A DNA stretch of 44,278 nucleotides from Nitrospirota bacterium (GCA_015233015.1 JADFYO010000028.1:1-44278), one strand, 5' to 3'; counted from the stretch's first letter, positions 23,682 through 33,285 are shown. Translations and numbers: made by a program. Notes: a model not told the origin generated them from the letters alone.

Positions 23682-24240
23682 ATTTATGAATCAATTCTCT
23701 TCCCTTCTTAAAAAACTCAATAGATTCAGCCTCACAATAATCATGATAAGTAAAACAATTCGCAGTGTAGGAGCTGCCCCTGAACAGCAAAGTTACCTCG
23801 GCATATATGCCGTTGCGCAGGTGAATCCTGTGGGAGTAGTTTTTCGTAGTAGCCAGCACCAGCTTTGACATTGTGATATAGCCCGGGTCTATGTTGAATT
23901 GCCTTTTGCCGTTTATGGAGAGACTTTGTTCCAGTTCATTTGTCATGAGTTTTATATCAGGCAGTGTCTCAGAGCGAATTAACGTATCGAAGATTACAAA
24001 ACGCCTCATAATGGGTACCCCAAGCTCTTCATTATAGTATTTCGAGTGGTCCCACGGCCTCTCTTCCGATTCCATTATTATTGGGCAAAACAAATCGACA
24101 AGCCGCTGCCTGAGCAACTCATAAGAGCGTCCCTCAGCATATAGCAGCCCGGCAAAAAGGAGCGTATCTTCTGAATCTACCCTTTGGTTCGCTGCATCTG
24201 CTGGTAACCCGGCCCGCGCAGATTTGGCCATTCTGGCCAT
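23650..24240 (-). CDS. DUF4416 family protein
   Basis: The 196-residue soluble protein matches the DUF4416 family, with LFAGLLYAEG, ERPWDHSKYYNEELG, LMTNELEQSL, FNIDPGYITMSKLVLATTK, YSHRIHLRNGIYAEVTLLF and a C-terminal FTYHDY (usually a WTYPDY-like segment). Its function is unknown. Conserved Asp, Thr, His and Arg in NIDPGY and HRI suggest a binding or catalytic site, but nothing is established. It is the third gene after clpC and the TlpA-like gene, starting 3 bases after the latter's stop. The N-terminal 20 residues (MARMAKSARAGLPADA) are an unusual basic tail. Confidence 0.8.
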   Translation of the reverse strand: MARMAKSARAGLPADAANQRVDSEDTLLFAGLLYAEGRSYELLRQRLVDLFCPIIMESEERPWDHSKYYNEELGVPIMRRFVIFDTLIRSETLPDIKLMTNELEQSLSINGKRQFNIDPGYITMSKLVLATTKNYSHRIHLRNGIYAEVTLLFRGSSYTANCFTYHDYCEAESIEFFKKGRELIHKSIVSSYCLCE

Positions 24241-24243
24241 AGG

Positions 24244-24774
24244 TTAACCCCTGGAGAGGAGTTCATTTACTAATTCTTTTAAGGCGGCAGATTCCCATTC
24301 GATAGGCCCAAGAATCTTCTTAAAAAGTACGCCCTGCTTGTCTATGAAAAAGGTCTCCGGCACCCCGGTCAGACCGAAAGCACGCGCGTTGACACTCTTC
24401 TGGTCAAGGAAAACCGGTAAATCATACTTATTTTTCTTCATAAACTTCATAGCATCGTCATAGCTGTCCTTATATAAAACAGTGATTACGGCAAGCGATG
24501 AGTTGGATTTGTTGGCTTCATAAAATCTCTGAAACGAAGGCAGCTCAGCCACGCAGGACTCACACCATGACGCCCAAAAATTAACGATAACCGCCCTGCC
24601 CCTGTAATCTTCGGACGAGATAACCTTCTCGCCGGGAGTGCCCAGCTTAAACAACGGCGCTTGCAGGCCTTCGACCATCTGATTGCTGTCGCGATTTCCC
24701 CCATGTCTTCCAGCCTGCATTATAAGCACGGCCGCGGCAATAATAAGCATGATGATAACCAGCTTTGACTTCAT
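24244..24774 (-). CDS. TlpA/ResA-type membrane-anchored thioredoxin
   Basis: The 176-residue protein has an N-terminal membrane anchor or uncleaved signal (residues 3-20), then a thioredoxin fold with FWASWCESC (active-site Cys71 and Cys74) and the cis-Pro segment TGVPETFFID. TlpA/ResA proteins reduce periplasmic disulfides, especially on apocytochrome c during heme attachment. That would fit the multiheme cytochrome in this window, although they are not adjacent. The ATG overlaps the clpC stop (ATGA), so it is translated with clpC. Confidence 0.9.
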   Translation of the reverse strand: MKSKLVIIMLIIAAAVLIMQAGRHGGNRDSNQMVEGLQAPLFKLGTPGEKVISSEDYRGRAVIVNFWASWCESCVAELPSFQRFYEANKSNSSLAVITVLYKDSYDDAMKFMKKNKYDLPVFLDQKSVNARAFGLTGVPETFFIDKQGVLFKKILGPIEWESAALKELVNELLSRG

Positions 24775-27218
24775 CAGTTAATGCCCGCGGGTATGTACTG
24801 CATCTCTTCAACCCCTATAAATACCGGGGCATTGTCTCTGAGGACTATCTTTACCGTATGCACGCCCTTAAATCTTCCCCTTAGTATCTCCTCAGAAAGC
24901 GGGTCGTCGATTTCTTTCTGAATGGCACGCCTCATCGGCCTTGCCCCATAGATGGGCTGATAATATTTTTCGACAATCCATTCCCTGACCTCGTCAGAAA
25001 GCTCGATTGCGATGTCATGGTCTATGAGCTGGATGTTCGTCTCCTCTATCAGCAAATCGATGATTGCATAAAGGTCGAGTTTTTCCAGCGGATGGAACAC
25101 AATGATGTCGTCAACCCTGTTTATAAACTCAGGGTTGAATGTCTTTTTGAGTTCGTCCATGACATTGTCCTTGATCTTGGTGTAAACATCCGATTTCGCA
25201 TTCCTCTGGAAGCCAAGCGGCGTTGACTTCTCAATAATCCTTGCGCCAAGGTTAGACGTCATAATTATTACGGTATTTTTAAAGTCAACCTTTCTGCCGT
25301 AGTTATCGGTAATCACGCCTTCGTCCAGTATCTGGAGAAGGACGTTAAAGACGTCATGGTGAGCCTTTTCTATCTCATCGAAGAGCAATACCGAATATGG
25401 TTTCTTCCTGACCTTCTCGGTAAGCTGCCCACCCTCTTCGTAACCAACATAACCGGGAGGCGCGCCGGTGAGTTTTGAAACATTAAACCTCTCCATGTAC
25501 TCTGACATATCTATTTTTATGAGAGCCTTCTCGTCGTTAAAGAGAAACTCAGCAAGAGCCTTTGCCAGTTCAGTCTTGCCTACGCCCGTCGGGCCTAAGA
25601 AGAAGAACGAGCCAATGGGTTTTTTCCTGCTCTTAATTCCAGCGCGCGACCGCCTGATTGCCCGGCTTACGGCCGCTATGGACTCGTGTTGAGAGATCAC
25701 CCTTTTGTGTAACTCCTCTTCCATATGCAGAAGGCGCTCGGTCTCCTTTTCCTCTAATCTGGACAATGGTATGCCGGTCATCTTCGATACCGTATATGTT
25801 ATGTCCTCTTCAATAATCACAGGGACTTCGCTGTTGAGATTCTCCTGCCATTTCCTCTGTATTGAGTCGTAGATGCGTTTTAGTTTTTCCTCTTCACCTC
25901 TTATCGAAGCCGCCTTTTCGATGTCGTTAAGACGAAGGAAGAGGGTCTTTTCCTTATTGAGCCTGCCGAGGTCTTTTTCTATGTCCTTCAGCTCTATGGG
26001 AGGAGTGAACCTCTTGAGTTTAATCCTCGAGCCTGTTTCGTCAATGATGTCTATGGCCTTGTCTGGAAGATTCCTGTCCGATATATAAAGGTCAGAAAGC
26101 CTTGCCGCTGATGACAGGGCGTCATCGGCAAGTTTTACGCCGTGATGGCTTTCGTATCTGTTTCTGAGACCGGCCAGTATTTTTACCGTATCTTCAACCG
26201 TTGGCGGCTCGACATACAGGGGCTGGAATCTGCGCTCCAGGGCGCCGTCCTTCTCGATATATTTTCTGAATTCCGACGAGGTAGTAGCTCCAATACACTG
26301 TATCTCACCCCTCGAGAGAGCCGGCTTCAACATGCTCGAGGCATCCACCGAACCCTCGGCAGCCCCGGCGCCGATTAATGTGTGCAGCTCATCGACAAAC
26401 AGGATTACATTGTCGGATTGCTTTATCTCCTTCATGATAATCTTCAGGCGTTCCTCAAACTGTCCCCTGTACTTCGTACCAGCTATGAGGGCACCGAGAT
26501 CGAGGGCTATAATTCTCTTTCCCGCGAGGTTTTCTGGTATGTCTCCAGATGCTATTTTTTGCGCGAGGCCCTCTACAATTGCGGTCTTCCCTACGCCGGG
26601 CTCTCCAATTATCGCCGGGTTATTTTTTATCCTGCGTCCAAGTATCTGAAGAATCCTCTCAACTTCGTCCTCTCTGCCGATGACAGGATCAAGGACGCCT
26701 TCCTGTGCCATTGCCGTCAGGTCTCTGCCAAACTCGTTAAGCGCCGGCGTTGTGTTTTTCTTCATCTTGGTGTAGGCCTGCGTCCGCATAGACAGATTTA
26801 TCGTCAGCTGCCTTGCTCCCAAAAGATTAGCCCCAAGGTTTCTTAATATCTTACCGCCTATCCCTTCATCTTCCCTTATTAACCCCAGGAGCAGGTGTTC
26901 GCTGCCAATATAATTGTGGCCCAGCAGCCTCGCCTCTTCCACTGATAGTTCAAGGACTTTTTTAGCACGAGGTGTGAAGGGTATCTCTCCGAAAGTCAGG
27001 AGATTTGTCCCCGCCGGCAGATTCCGCTCTACCTCAATCCTGATGTGCTCGGTCGAGAGGCCCATCTTTCTTAAGATAGCCACCGGAAGACCGTCTTTAT
27101 CCCTCAGTATGGCAAGAAGTATGTGCTCTGTTCCCAGATAATCGTTTTGTCTGTTCTCAGCCTCTTCTTTGGCATATATTATTATCTTTCTTCCTCTTTC
27201 AGTAAATTTCTCAAACAT
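24774..27218 (-). CDS. clpC: ClpC-type AAA+ unfoldase
   Basis: The 814-residue protein has two N-terminal Clp repeats ([35 protein letters not shown]), AAA1 with GEPGVGKTA and [15 protein letters not shown], a middle coiled region with a UVR-like stretch, AAA2 with [17 protein letters not shown] and [10 protein letters not shown], and the C-terminal D2-small domain. It unfolds substrates for ClpP, which is not encoded here. The ATG at 27218 follows GAGGT by 7 bases, and upstream in-frame codons lack such a site. ClpC is typical of Gram-positives and several Gram-negative phyla including Nitrospirota. No McsA/McsB/CtsR genes lie beside it. Confidence 0.93.
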   Translation of the reverse strand: MFEKFTERGRKIIIYAKEEAENRQNDYLGTEHILLAILRDKDGLPVAILRKMGLSTEHIRIEVERNLPAGTNLLTFGEIPFTPRAKKVLELSVEEARLLGHNYIGSEHLLLGLIREDEGIGGKILRNLGANLLGARQLTINLSMRTQAYTKMKKNTTPALNEFGRDLTAMAQEGVLDPVIGREDEVERILQILGRRIKNNPAIIGEPGVGKTAIVEGLAQKIASGDIPENLAGKRIIALDLGALIAGTKYRGQFEERLKIIMKEIKQSDNVILFVDELHTLIGAGAAEGSVDASSMLKPALSRGEIQCIGATTSSEFRKYIEKDGALERRFQPLYVEPPTVEDTVKILAGLRNRYESHHGVKLADDALSSAARLSDLYISDRNLPDKAIDIIDETGSRIKLKRFTPPIELKDIEKDLGRLNKEKTLFLRLNDIEKAASIRGEEEKLKRIYDSIQRKWQENLNSEVPVIIEEDITYTVSKMTGIPLSRLEEKETERLLHMEEELHKRVISQHESIAAVSRAIRRSRAGIKSRKKPIGSFFFLGPTGVGKTELAKALAEFLFNDEKALIKIDMSEYMERFNVSKLTGAPPGYVGYEEGGQLTEKVRKKPYSVLLFDEIEKAHHDVFNVLLQILDEGVITDNYGRKVDFKNTVIIMTSNLGARIIEKSTPLGFQRNAKSDVYTKIKDNVMDELKKTFNPEFINRVDDIIVFHPLEKLDLYAIIDLLIEETNIQLIDHDIAIELSDEVREWIVEKYYQPIYGARPMRRAIQKEIDDPLSEEILRGRFKGVHTVKIVLRDNAPVFIGVEEMQYIPAGIN

Positions 27219-27254
27219 CTCAGCTACCTCGACACAGCGTTTTAAAAGCCTCAT

Positions 27255-27602
27255 TCACGCGCTATATGATATCCTCTTCCATCTATAAAATAAACGTTTT
27301 TACACCATAAAGTCAATAATTTTATTGCCACAATGTTAATAAAGTTGATTAGTCGCGGCAAGAGTGCCGTATTCACAGGTTTTCCATGCCAAGAGAAGCT
27401 GTTAATAACAGGTTAGTCAATTACCGGTTAAAAGTAAAACCGGACAATCGCGCATAATTTCACTCAAAAACACTTGATAAAATGCCCCTACGTAAGGTAT
27501 TCTTTCTTTATCGCGACTTAAACATTGCCTTACCCGTTGCAGCGCCGGGGGATGCGCCGGGGGTGCACCGTGAACTTTGGAACTTATTAGAGGAAGAGTG
27601 GG
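27255..27602. other. divergent intergenic region upstream of clpC and the PASTA gene
   Basis: I see no gene here. It holds a small inverted repeat (CCGGTT with AACCGG, about 27424-27443), a tandem GC-rich motif GCGCCGGGGG repeated within 27541-27562, and on the plus strand TTGATA-N18-TATTCT (about 27474-27503) as a weak candidate promoter for the PASTA operon. The clpC promoter should lie at the 5' side, but no convincing box stands out. Confidence 0.5.
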
Positions 27603-27629
27603 ATGTCAACCCGTAAAGATAAACAGTGA
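27603..27629 (+). CDS. candidate 8-residue leader ORF overlapping the PASTA gene start
   Basis: ATG at 27603 follows AGAGGA by 7 bases and opens an 8-codon frame (MSTRKDKQ) whose TGA overlaps the GTG start of the next gene (GTGA). The GTG itself has no Shine-Dalgarno, so ribosomes would reach it by termination-reinitiation. It could also be the relic of a lost upstream gene. Confidence 0.4.
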   Translation: MSTRKDKQ

Positions 27630-28324
27630 ATACTCTGTTAAGATTGGCGATGTTCTTTGCTTTGTTTATAGCTATATCAGTGTTGGCCGGTTACGCTACA
27701 TTCGCCCTGCTGACGACGAGCAAGAGCGTTGAGGTGCCCGATTTGAAATTGAAAAATCTTGTAGAGGCAACCGAGGCATTAAACTCCGTAAAACTCTATT
27801 TAAGAGTTGAAGGGGAGGATTATGACCCAATAGTGCCAGCCGGACATATTTTAAAACAAAACATACAGTATGGCAATAAAGTAAAAGAGGGACGGACAGT
27901 CTCCGTACTAATGAGCAAGGGGCCGCGCTACCAGTTCATGGGAGACCTTAGGGGAATCCCACTGGAAAAGGCACAGGAAACAGTGGCTCGCAGCAAAGTA
28001 AAGATAAGCAAAATAATTGAGGTACACTCAGACACAGCGGCACAGGGAATAGTAATCTCACAAAGGCCCGGCCCGGACGAAAAAAGCGGTGGAGATATTA
28101 CACTGGTTGTAAGTAAAGGTACTGCCCCCACGACATACTATTGCCCTGATTTTGTTGGTAAAGACAGGGGACAGGCTGAGCAGCTGGCCGCGTCTCTGGG
28201 CCTGAAAATAGACGCCTCCGGCGCAGAGGGACCCATAAACAGCCAATCCCCCAATCACGGGGCATTAGTAACCAAAGGCGACGTAGTTCGTATTATGACA
28301 CTTGCAACCGGAAAAAAGGAGTAA
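27626..28324 (+). CDS. membrane-anchored PASTA-domain protein
   Basis: The 232-residue protein has a short cytoplasmic start, one membrane helix (residues 8-30) and three PASTA repeats outside (about 36-100, 102-166 and 168-232), each ending in a VSVLMSKGP, ITLVVSKGT or VVRIMTLATG strand. PASTA domains bind peptidoglycan fragments or beta-lactams. There is no kinase or penicillin-binding domain, so it is a stand-alone PASTA protein. Start GTG 27626; an upstream in-frame stop excludes a longer form. It precedes rpe by 5 bases. This PASTA-rpe order is one I associate with Nitrospirota and Deltaproteobacteria. Confidence 0.88.
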   Translation: MNTLLRLAMFFALFIAISVLAGYATFALLTTSKSVEVPDLKLKNLVEATEALNSVKLYLRVEGEDYDPIVPAGHILKQNIQYGNKVKEGRTVSVLMSKGPRYQFMGDLRGIPLEKAQETVARSKVKISKIIEVHSDTAAQGIVISQRPGPDEKSGGDITLVVSKGTAPTTYYCPDFVGKDRGQAEQLAASLGLKIDASGAEGPINSQSPNHGALVTKGDVVRIMTLATGKKE

Positions 28325-28329
28325 TAATC

Positions 28330-28989
28330 ATGGTATTGACAGCACCATCTATCTTGTCGGCGAATTTTTTAGAATTAGGCAGGGAAATAAGAGAAACTCA
28401 GGAGGCAGGGGCAGATTTCTTTCACATCGATGTCATGGACGGCAGCTTTGTCCCCAACATCACAATAGGGCCTTTCATTGTCGAGCAAGTGAAAAAGGCC
28501 GCCACACTGCCGCTTGACGTCCACCTGATGATTGAGCGTCCCGACAGATATGTAAAGAACTTCATTGACGCAGGCGCAGATATTCTCACCATTCACTATG
28601 AAGCGGACAGACACCTTCACAGTACGCTCAACCTTATCAAGTCCCTTGGGGCGAAGGCGGGCGTCTCCATAAATCCATCCACACCTGTATCCGCGCTTGA
28701 GGACATACTGCATGACGCCGACGTAATCATGTTAATGTCAGTAAATCCAGGGTTTGGCGGGCAGCGTTTTATCCCCAATTCACTTAAAAAAATCGCCGCC
28801 CTGAAATCCATGATAACGCAAAAGGGTCTCACCACCGTTCAGATAGAGGTTGACGGTGGCGTCACGATTGACAACGCCGCAGATGTCGCCGGGGCCGGGG
28901 CAGATATATTAGTCATGGGGTCCGCATTTTATAATTCAAAAAACTATAAGGAAACAATTCAAGCCGTAAGGGAAAAGACAGCAAGATAA
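28330..28989 (+). CDS. rpe: ribulose-phosphate 3-epimerase
   Basis: The 219-residue TIM-barrel enzyme shows the Rpe motifs APSILSANFLELG at the N-terminus, FHIDVMDGSFVPNITIGP, LDVHLMIERPD, ILTIHYEA, MLMSVNPGFGGQ and IEVDGGVTIDNA. It interconverts ribulose-5-phosphate and xylulose-5-phosphate in the pentose phosphate pathway. His, Asp, His and Asp metal ligands are all present. AAGGAG lies 8 bases before the ATG. Genes before and after are spaced by only 5 and 1 bases, so this is one transcript with the PASTA and TPR genes. Confidence 0.95.
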   Translation: MVLTAPSILSANFLELGREIRETQEAGADFFHIDVMDGSFVPNITIGPFIVEQVKKAATLPLDVHLMIERPDRYVKNFIDAGADILTIHYEADRHLHSTLNLIKSLGAKAGVSINPSTPVSALEDILHDADVIMLMSVNPGFGGQRFIPNSLKKIAALKSMITQKGLTTVQIEVDGGVTIDNAADVAGAGADILVMGSAFYNSKNYKETIQAVREKTAR

Positions 28990-28990
28990 T

Positions 28991-30070
28991 ATGGACGCTA
29001 AAACTCTCATTGAAATGGCGCAATACCAAAGCAGCAAGTCTAACTACGCCCAGGCGGCCAAAATTCTGAAGGCCGCACTAAAAGCCGCTGCTGCCGACAA
29101 GCGCCTCTACATCGAGTGTCTTACCTCAATCGCTGACACGCAGCGTATGACGGGCAATTATAGGACTGCCGAAGGAAATTACACAAAGGCCGCGGAAGCG
29201 GCTCTTGAGGCATCCATAGAGGACGCCGCCCTCGATGCCCGGCTTGGCAGGGCACTCTCACGTCGGGCACTGGGAAACTGGCAGGACGCCCTCACAGATA
29301 TATCACAGATAAAGACGCGCTACACTGAGTTAGGCGACAGCGCCGGGGCTGCCTTCAGCACATGGGCACTTGCCGGAACTCTCCGCGTGAAGGGCGATAT
29401 AAACGGCGCAATCGAAGCATTTACCGAGGCACAGGGAATGTTTATTACTAATGCCCCCAATGATACATCCAGCACCGGTTACTGCCAATGCGGCCTGGGC
29501 GGGGCATACAGGATGAAAGGCATGTACGATGAATCGCTTCGATGCTATACCAATGCCGGAAATTACTTCTCTGCAAACAGGGACCGTTTCGGCACGGCAT
29601 ATTCGCACTGCGGCATTGGCAACGCCCTGAGAATGAAGGGCCAGTATGCCGATGGGCTTAGGCATCTTCTGACAGCCCTTGACATGTACAGGAAGATTGG
29701 CGACATCGTCAGCTCGGCATATACGCTCTGGAGCATTGGGATGCTGAAGTTGATGGTATCTGAGGTCGTGTCCGGCGAAAGTTTTTTCAAGGCGGCAGGG
29801 GCACGTTTTAAAAAGACGCTGGATGTGCGCGGCTCAATTTATGCCGACCTCGGCATTTGCCAGGCCAGATATTTATACAGGCATCTGGGGCAATATAAAC
29901 TGTCTCTTCAAAGGGCGATTAAAAATGCCGACCGCTATTCCTTACGGTTAGAAGGCTGCCATGCCATAAAACTTCGCTCAATTATTATGGAAACCGGCTC
30001 TGCCGAATGTTATAATACACTTGGGATACGGGAATTAAAAGAAAATACAATACCGGTTAATATACCTTGA
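28991..30070 (+). CDS. tetratricopeptide-repeat protein
   Basis: The 359-residue protein consists mostly of TPR-like helix pairs about 40 residues apart: NYAQAAKILKAALKAA, NYRTAEGNYTKAAEAAL, DINGAIEAFTEAQGMF, MYDESLRCYTNAGNYF and QYADGLRHLLTALDMY. There is no signal peptide or membrane helix, so it is probably cytosolic and involved in protein-protein contacts. The later repeats share YRMKG and LRMKG linkers. No partner can be named. It starts one base after the rpe stop and its end overlaps a possible TTG start of pgsA. Confidence 0.8.
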   Translation: MDAKTLIEMAQYQSSKSNYAQAAKILKAALKAAAADKRLYIECLTSIADTQRMTGNYRTAEGNYTKAAEAALEASIEDAALDARLGRALSRRALGNWQDALTDISQIKTRYTELGDSAGAAFSTWALAGTLRVKGDINGAIEAFTEAQGMFITNAPNDTSSTGYCQCGLGGAYRMKGMYDESLRCYTNAGNYFSANRDRFGTAYSHCGIGNALRMKGQYADGLRHLLTALDMYRKIGDIVSSAYTLWSIGMLKLMVSEVVSGESFFKAAGARFKKTLDVRGSIYADLGICQARYLYRHLGQYKLSLQRAIKNADRYSLRLEGCHAIKLRSIIMETGSAECYNTLGIRELKENTIPVNIP

Positions 30071-30078
30071 GAGGCAAT

Positions 30079-30615
30079 ATGGGCGTACTAAACATACCAA
30101 ACACACTGACACTGTTACGCATAGTGGCAATACCTTTTTTTGCCTCCACACTGATTTACCACAGGTACGACATAGCCCTGCTGGTATTCATTCTGGCGTC
30201 CGTCACTGACGCCCTTGACGGCCTGATTGCCCGCGTTACTAAGAAGCAGACGAAACTTGGACAATTTCTTGACCCGATGGCAGATAAAATTCTCATCATA
30301 ACGTCATTTATACTTTTTTCCATATATGGGTGGGTTCCCACATGGCTGACAATTTCCATCATAAGCCGCGACCTGATTGTGGTTGTAGGCTGGATGTTGT
30401 TTTACTTAATACACGGGGTAATGTTCACACGGCCAAGCGTACTGGGGAAATCGGCCATCGCGGCACAGATGGTACTTCTGGCCTATATCTTATTGAGAAT
30501 AAACTTTCACGGGCTGCTGCCGGACCCGGCCATCCTTGTCTGGGTTACAACCATTCTAACGGTAGCCTCGGGGCTGCACTACATCCTAAAGGGGCTTGTT
30601 TACACTAATGGCTAA
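30079..30615 (+). CDS. pgsA: CDP-diacylglycerol-glycerol-3-phosphate 3-phosphatidyltransferase
   Basis: The 178-residue membrane enzyme carries the CDP-alcohol phosphotransferase signature D-G-x2-A-R-x8-G-x3-D-x3-D in DALDGLIARVTKKQTKLG followed by QFLDPMADK. The N-terminus NIPNTLTLLRI is typical of PgsA, which makes phosphatidylglycerophosphate. Four hydrophobic helices follow. The ATG at 30079 is preferred over an upstream TTG (30067) because GAGAGG precedes it. Its last 8 bases overlap the next gene. Confidence 0.92.
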   Translation: MGVLNIPNTLTLLRIVAIPFFASTLIYHRYDIALLVFILASVTDALDGLIARVTKKQTKLGQFLDPMADKILIITSFILFSIYGWVPTWLTISIISRDLIVVVGWMLFYLIHGVMFTRPSVLGKSAIAAQMVLLAYILLRINFHGLLPDPAILVWVTTILTVASGLHYILKGLVYTNG

Positions 30616-31891
30616 TAAAATAGAAACTGTCTCAGACGGCTCACTCGCGCACGAGGCCGGCCTCAGGGCAGGCGATGAGTTAATCTCCATAAACGGACAC
30701 ACCATCGCTGACGAAATAGACCTCCTGTTCTATTCAAACGAACCGGAATTCTCCATGTTGATGAGCAGAAGGGGAAAGTTATTTGAAAGGACGATTAATA
30801 AGGCAGACGGCACATATCTGGGCATCGAGCTGAAATCCTTTAAGATATCGACATGTAAAAACCGCTGCATATTCTGTTTTGTCAATCAACTCCCCAAAGG
30901 GCTTAGGAAAACCCTCTATGTCAAAGACGAAGACTACCGGTTGTCTTTTCTCTATGGAAGCTATATAACGCTTACAAATCTGAGTGACGCCGATAAGCAG
31001 CGTATTGTGGCGCAGAGACTAAGCCCACTCTATATATCCGTTCATTCCACAAACGAAGAGATCAGGAAAAGGCTGATTGGCAACGCTAAGGCCGGAGACG
31101 TCTTAAAAGAGATACAGTTCCTGACAAAAAACAAGATAAAACTGCACGCCCAGATAGTCCTCTGCCCCGGGTACAACGACGGCACCGACCTCGAGCATAC
31201 TATCATGGATCTGAAAAAGTTCTATCCACACCTGTCGTCAATAGCCGTAGTGCCCGTCGGCTTAACCGCACATGGGAATAAGAAACTGAACCCCGTTACA
31301 AAAGAAGACGCTGCTGGTGCACTATCAATCATCGAGGCATTTCAGAAGAAGTTTCTGAAAAAATACGGAGAGCGCATAGTCTATGCCGCCGATGAGCTAT
31401 TCTTAAAAGGTGAACTGCCCTTCCCTCCCCTGAGTGACTACGGCGAACTTCCTCAAAAAGAAAACGGCGTAGGGATGGTGCCGGAGTTTTTACACAGGGC
31501 AGAGCGGTTTAAGAAACTTAAACGCATACCTAAGACTCCTGTCTCGATGTTTACCGGCATGTCGTTCTATCCATATCTTAAGAAATTTACACAAAAGTTA
31601 AATAAAAAGACCGGTATGGATTTAAGGGTAGTCCCCGTCGAAAATCAATTTTTCGGCACGACGGTAACCGTAACCGGCCTTCTGACCGGCAGAGACATTA
31701 TGCGTGCCTTCATGGGGCAGATAAGACCGGACGAGGTAATATTTATACCGGATGTAACGCTGCGCGATGGTCAGAATATGTTTCTCGATGACACCACGAC
31801 AGATTTTATAGGGGAGGCCCTCAGTGTAAAGACAAAAATCGTAGAGTCTTCGTTTGAAGGCTTGATAAAGGCATTAGAGGAGCTGGACTAA
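30608..31891 (+). CDS. PDZ/radical SAM/DUF512 protein
   Basis: The 427-residue protein begins with a PDZ-like segment (GSLAHEAGLRAGDELISING), followed by a radical-SAM-type iron-sulfur motif CKNRCIFCFVNQLPKG (CxxxCxxC) and a long C-terminal DUF512 domain with VPVGLTAHG, YAADELFLKG and a final FIPDVTLRDGQNMFLDD. The family is widespread in anaerobes; its reaction is unknown. The start at 30608 overlaps the pgsA end, and the stop is directly followed by the aroE ATG. Confidence 0.88.
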   Translation: MANKIETVSDGSLAHEAGLRAGDELISINGHTIADEIDLLFYSNEPEFSMLMSRRGKLFERTINKADGTYLGIELKSFKISTCKNRCIFCFVNQLPKGLRKTLYVKDEDYRLSFLYGSYITLTNLSDADKQRIVAQRLSPLYISVHSTNEEIRKRLIGNAKAGDVLKEIQFLTKNKIKLHAQIVLCPGYNDGTDLEHTIMDLKKFYPHLSSIAVVPVGLTAHGNKKLNPVTKEDAAGALSIIEAFQKKFLKKYGERIVYAADELFLKGELPFPPLSDYGELPQKENGVGMVPEFLHRAERFKKLKRIPKTPVSMFTGMSFYPYLKKFTQKLNKKTGMDLRVVPVENQFFGTTVTVTGLLTGRDIMRAFMGQIRPDEVIFIPDVTLRDGQNMFLDDTTTDFIGEALSVKTKIVESSFEGLIKALEELD

Positions 31892-32731
31892 ATGATTACA
31901 GCACATACCAAACTGGCGGGGCTTATAGGCAACCCCGTGGGGCACACCCTGTCACCGTCCATGCACAACGCAGGCTTTAAGCATCTGGGGATTGACTGCC
32001 GCTACTTAGCGTTCGATGTCAAGCCAGAAATGCTTGGGGATGCGATACGCGGCATACGCGCGTTAAACTTTATTGGTGCTAATATTACAATTCCATATAA
32101 GGAAAAGGTCATTCAGTTGCTTGATGATATGCATGGGGAAATTCATGAAGAGGCAAGGTTTATTGGGGCGGTTAATACGATTGTAAACGACGGCGGCAGG
32201 CTTATTGGCCACAATACCGACGGGCGCGGGTTTATGAAATCACTTGAAGAGTCCAGAGTAACCATTAGAAATAAAAGAGTATTTGTGGCCGGAGCCGGAG
32301 GCGCAGCAAAGGCTATAACGTATTATATAGCTAAAGAGGCCGCTGAACTTAGGATCTTTGACATCGACACTGTAAAATTAGATACCCTCGTTCGTGACTT
32401 AAAAAAGATAAACCCTGAAGTCCACGCCGAATCCTCAGCCAATGCAGTAACTAACTCTGACATATTAATAAACGCCACTCCGCTTGGGCTTCATCTGGGC
32501 GACCCTATTCCTATTGATAAAACGCTACTAAAAAAAGGGATTATCGTATGCGATGTTATTTACAAAGACACGCCACTTCTTATTGAGGCAAAAAAACTCG
32601 GCTGCAAAACAGTAAACGGCCTCGGTATGCTTTTTTGGCAGGGTGTTATCGCTTTTGAACTATGGACACAGACAATTGCCCCCGATGAGGTTATGTTTAA
32701 TGCCCTTATGACCTCATATAATCGTTTATGA
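31892..32731 (+). CDS. aroE: shikimate dehydrogenase
   Basis: The 279-residue protein has the AroE motifs LIGNPVGHTLSPSMHNAGF (shikimate binding), NITIPYKEKV with catalytic Lys, GAVNTIV, NTDGRGF, and the NADP-binding GAGGAAKAITYYI. The C-terminal NGLGMLFWQGVIAFELWTQ is also typical. It reduces 3-dehydroshikimate in aromatic amino acid synthesis. It is the last gene of the plus-strand run that begins with the PASTA gene. Its stop codon lies inside an FNR-like palindrome that precedes the next gene. Confidence 0.95.
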   Translation: MITAHTKLAGLIGNPVGHTLSPSMHNAGFKHLGIDCRYLAFDVKPEMLGDAIRGIRALNFIGANITIPYKEKVIQLLDDMHGEIHEEARFIGAVNTIVNDGGRLIGHNTDGRGFMKSLEESRVTIRNKRVFVAGAGGAAKAITYYIAKEAAELRIFDIDTVKLDTLVRDLKKINPEVHAESSANAVTNSDILINATPLGLHLGDPIPIDKTLLKKGIIVCDVIYKDTPLLIEAKKLGCKTVNGLGMLFWQGVIAFELWTQTIAPDEVMFNALMTSYNRL

Positions 32732-32741
32732 TATTTATCAT
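32728..32741 (+). promoter_or_regulatory. FNR/Crp-type operator upstream of the oxidase-like gene
   Basis: ATGATATTTATCAT carries the core TGAT-N4-ATCA of FNR-type sites. A TAGTAT or TATAGA -10 box at about 32764-32772 would put the site centre near -40 to -44, the class II activation position. A Crp/Fnr regulator is encoded 600 bases away. Confidence 0.5.
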
Positions 32742-32805
32742 GGTATTACCTCATATGAACTGATAGTATAGATTAAAAGAAACTACTACTATGGAGGTAT
32801 GAGAG

Positions 32806-33225
32806 ATGGATAGTTATGTAAAGAATTTTATTATTGCAAGCGTTGTGTATTTGGGAATATCGTCGTTGTTTGGCATAATGATGATGGCCTCCCCCGCCCA
32901 TTTGACATTGAAATTCGTGCATTCACACCTTATGTTATTAGGCTGGGTAACGATGATGATATACGGCGTGGGCTATCATGTGCTACCAAGATTTGCAGGC
33001 CGTCTGATAAAAAGCCGCAAGGCAGCCGAGGCACAGTTCTGGCTTGCAAACATTGGACTAATCGGCATGGTCATTAGCTACACAATCCCCGCATATTACA
33101 GCGCGCAGGAATGTGTATTAAGAATAGCAGGCGCCGCGTTTGGCATCATGGAAGCCGCGTCAATTATGCTGTTTGTATATAATATGCTAGCCACATTGGT
33201 TCCAAAACCAGAGCATCCGGCATAA
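32806..33225 (+). CDS. small heme-copper-oxidase subunit I-like membrane protein
   Basis: The 139-residue protein has four membrane helices. Helices 1-2 with H32, H39 and H41 (VHSHLMLLGWVTMMIYGVGYH, His58 at its end) resemble the N-terminal helices of the NorB/CcoN group of heme-copper oxidases, where such histidines bind the low-spin heme. It is far too short for the full 12-helix subunit and has no later copper or heme histidines, so it is not itself an oxidase. It may be a heme-binding or redox-sensing relative, or a subunit of a split complex. GGAGGT precedes the ATG. An FNR-like box lies upstream. Confidence 0.7.
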   Translation: MDSYVKNFIIASVVYLGISSLFGIMMMASPAHLTLKFVHSHLMLLGWVTMMIYGVGYHVLPRFAGRLIKSRKAAEAQFWLANIGLIGMVISYTIPAYYSAQECVLRIAGAAFGIMEAASIMLFVYNMLATLVPKPEHPA

Positions 33226-33238
33226 AAGGATTAACGAC

Positions 33239-33285
33239 GAAGGGGGATAATCCCCCTTCACCCCTGTAGCCGCCCTTTGGCGGCT
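33239..33285. repeat. double hairpin between convergent genes
   Basis: GAAGGGGG-ATAAT-CCCCCTTC (33239-33259) and AGCCGCC-CTTT-GGCGGCT (33268-33285) form two adjacent perfect hairpins in the gap between two converging genes. The second is followed by TTTGGT on the plus strand. It may end both transcripts, and it resembles the pair at 22530-22575. Confidence 0.65.
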
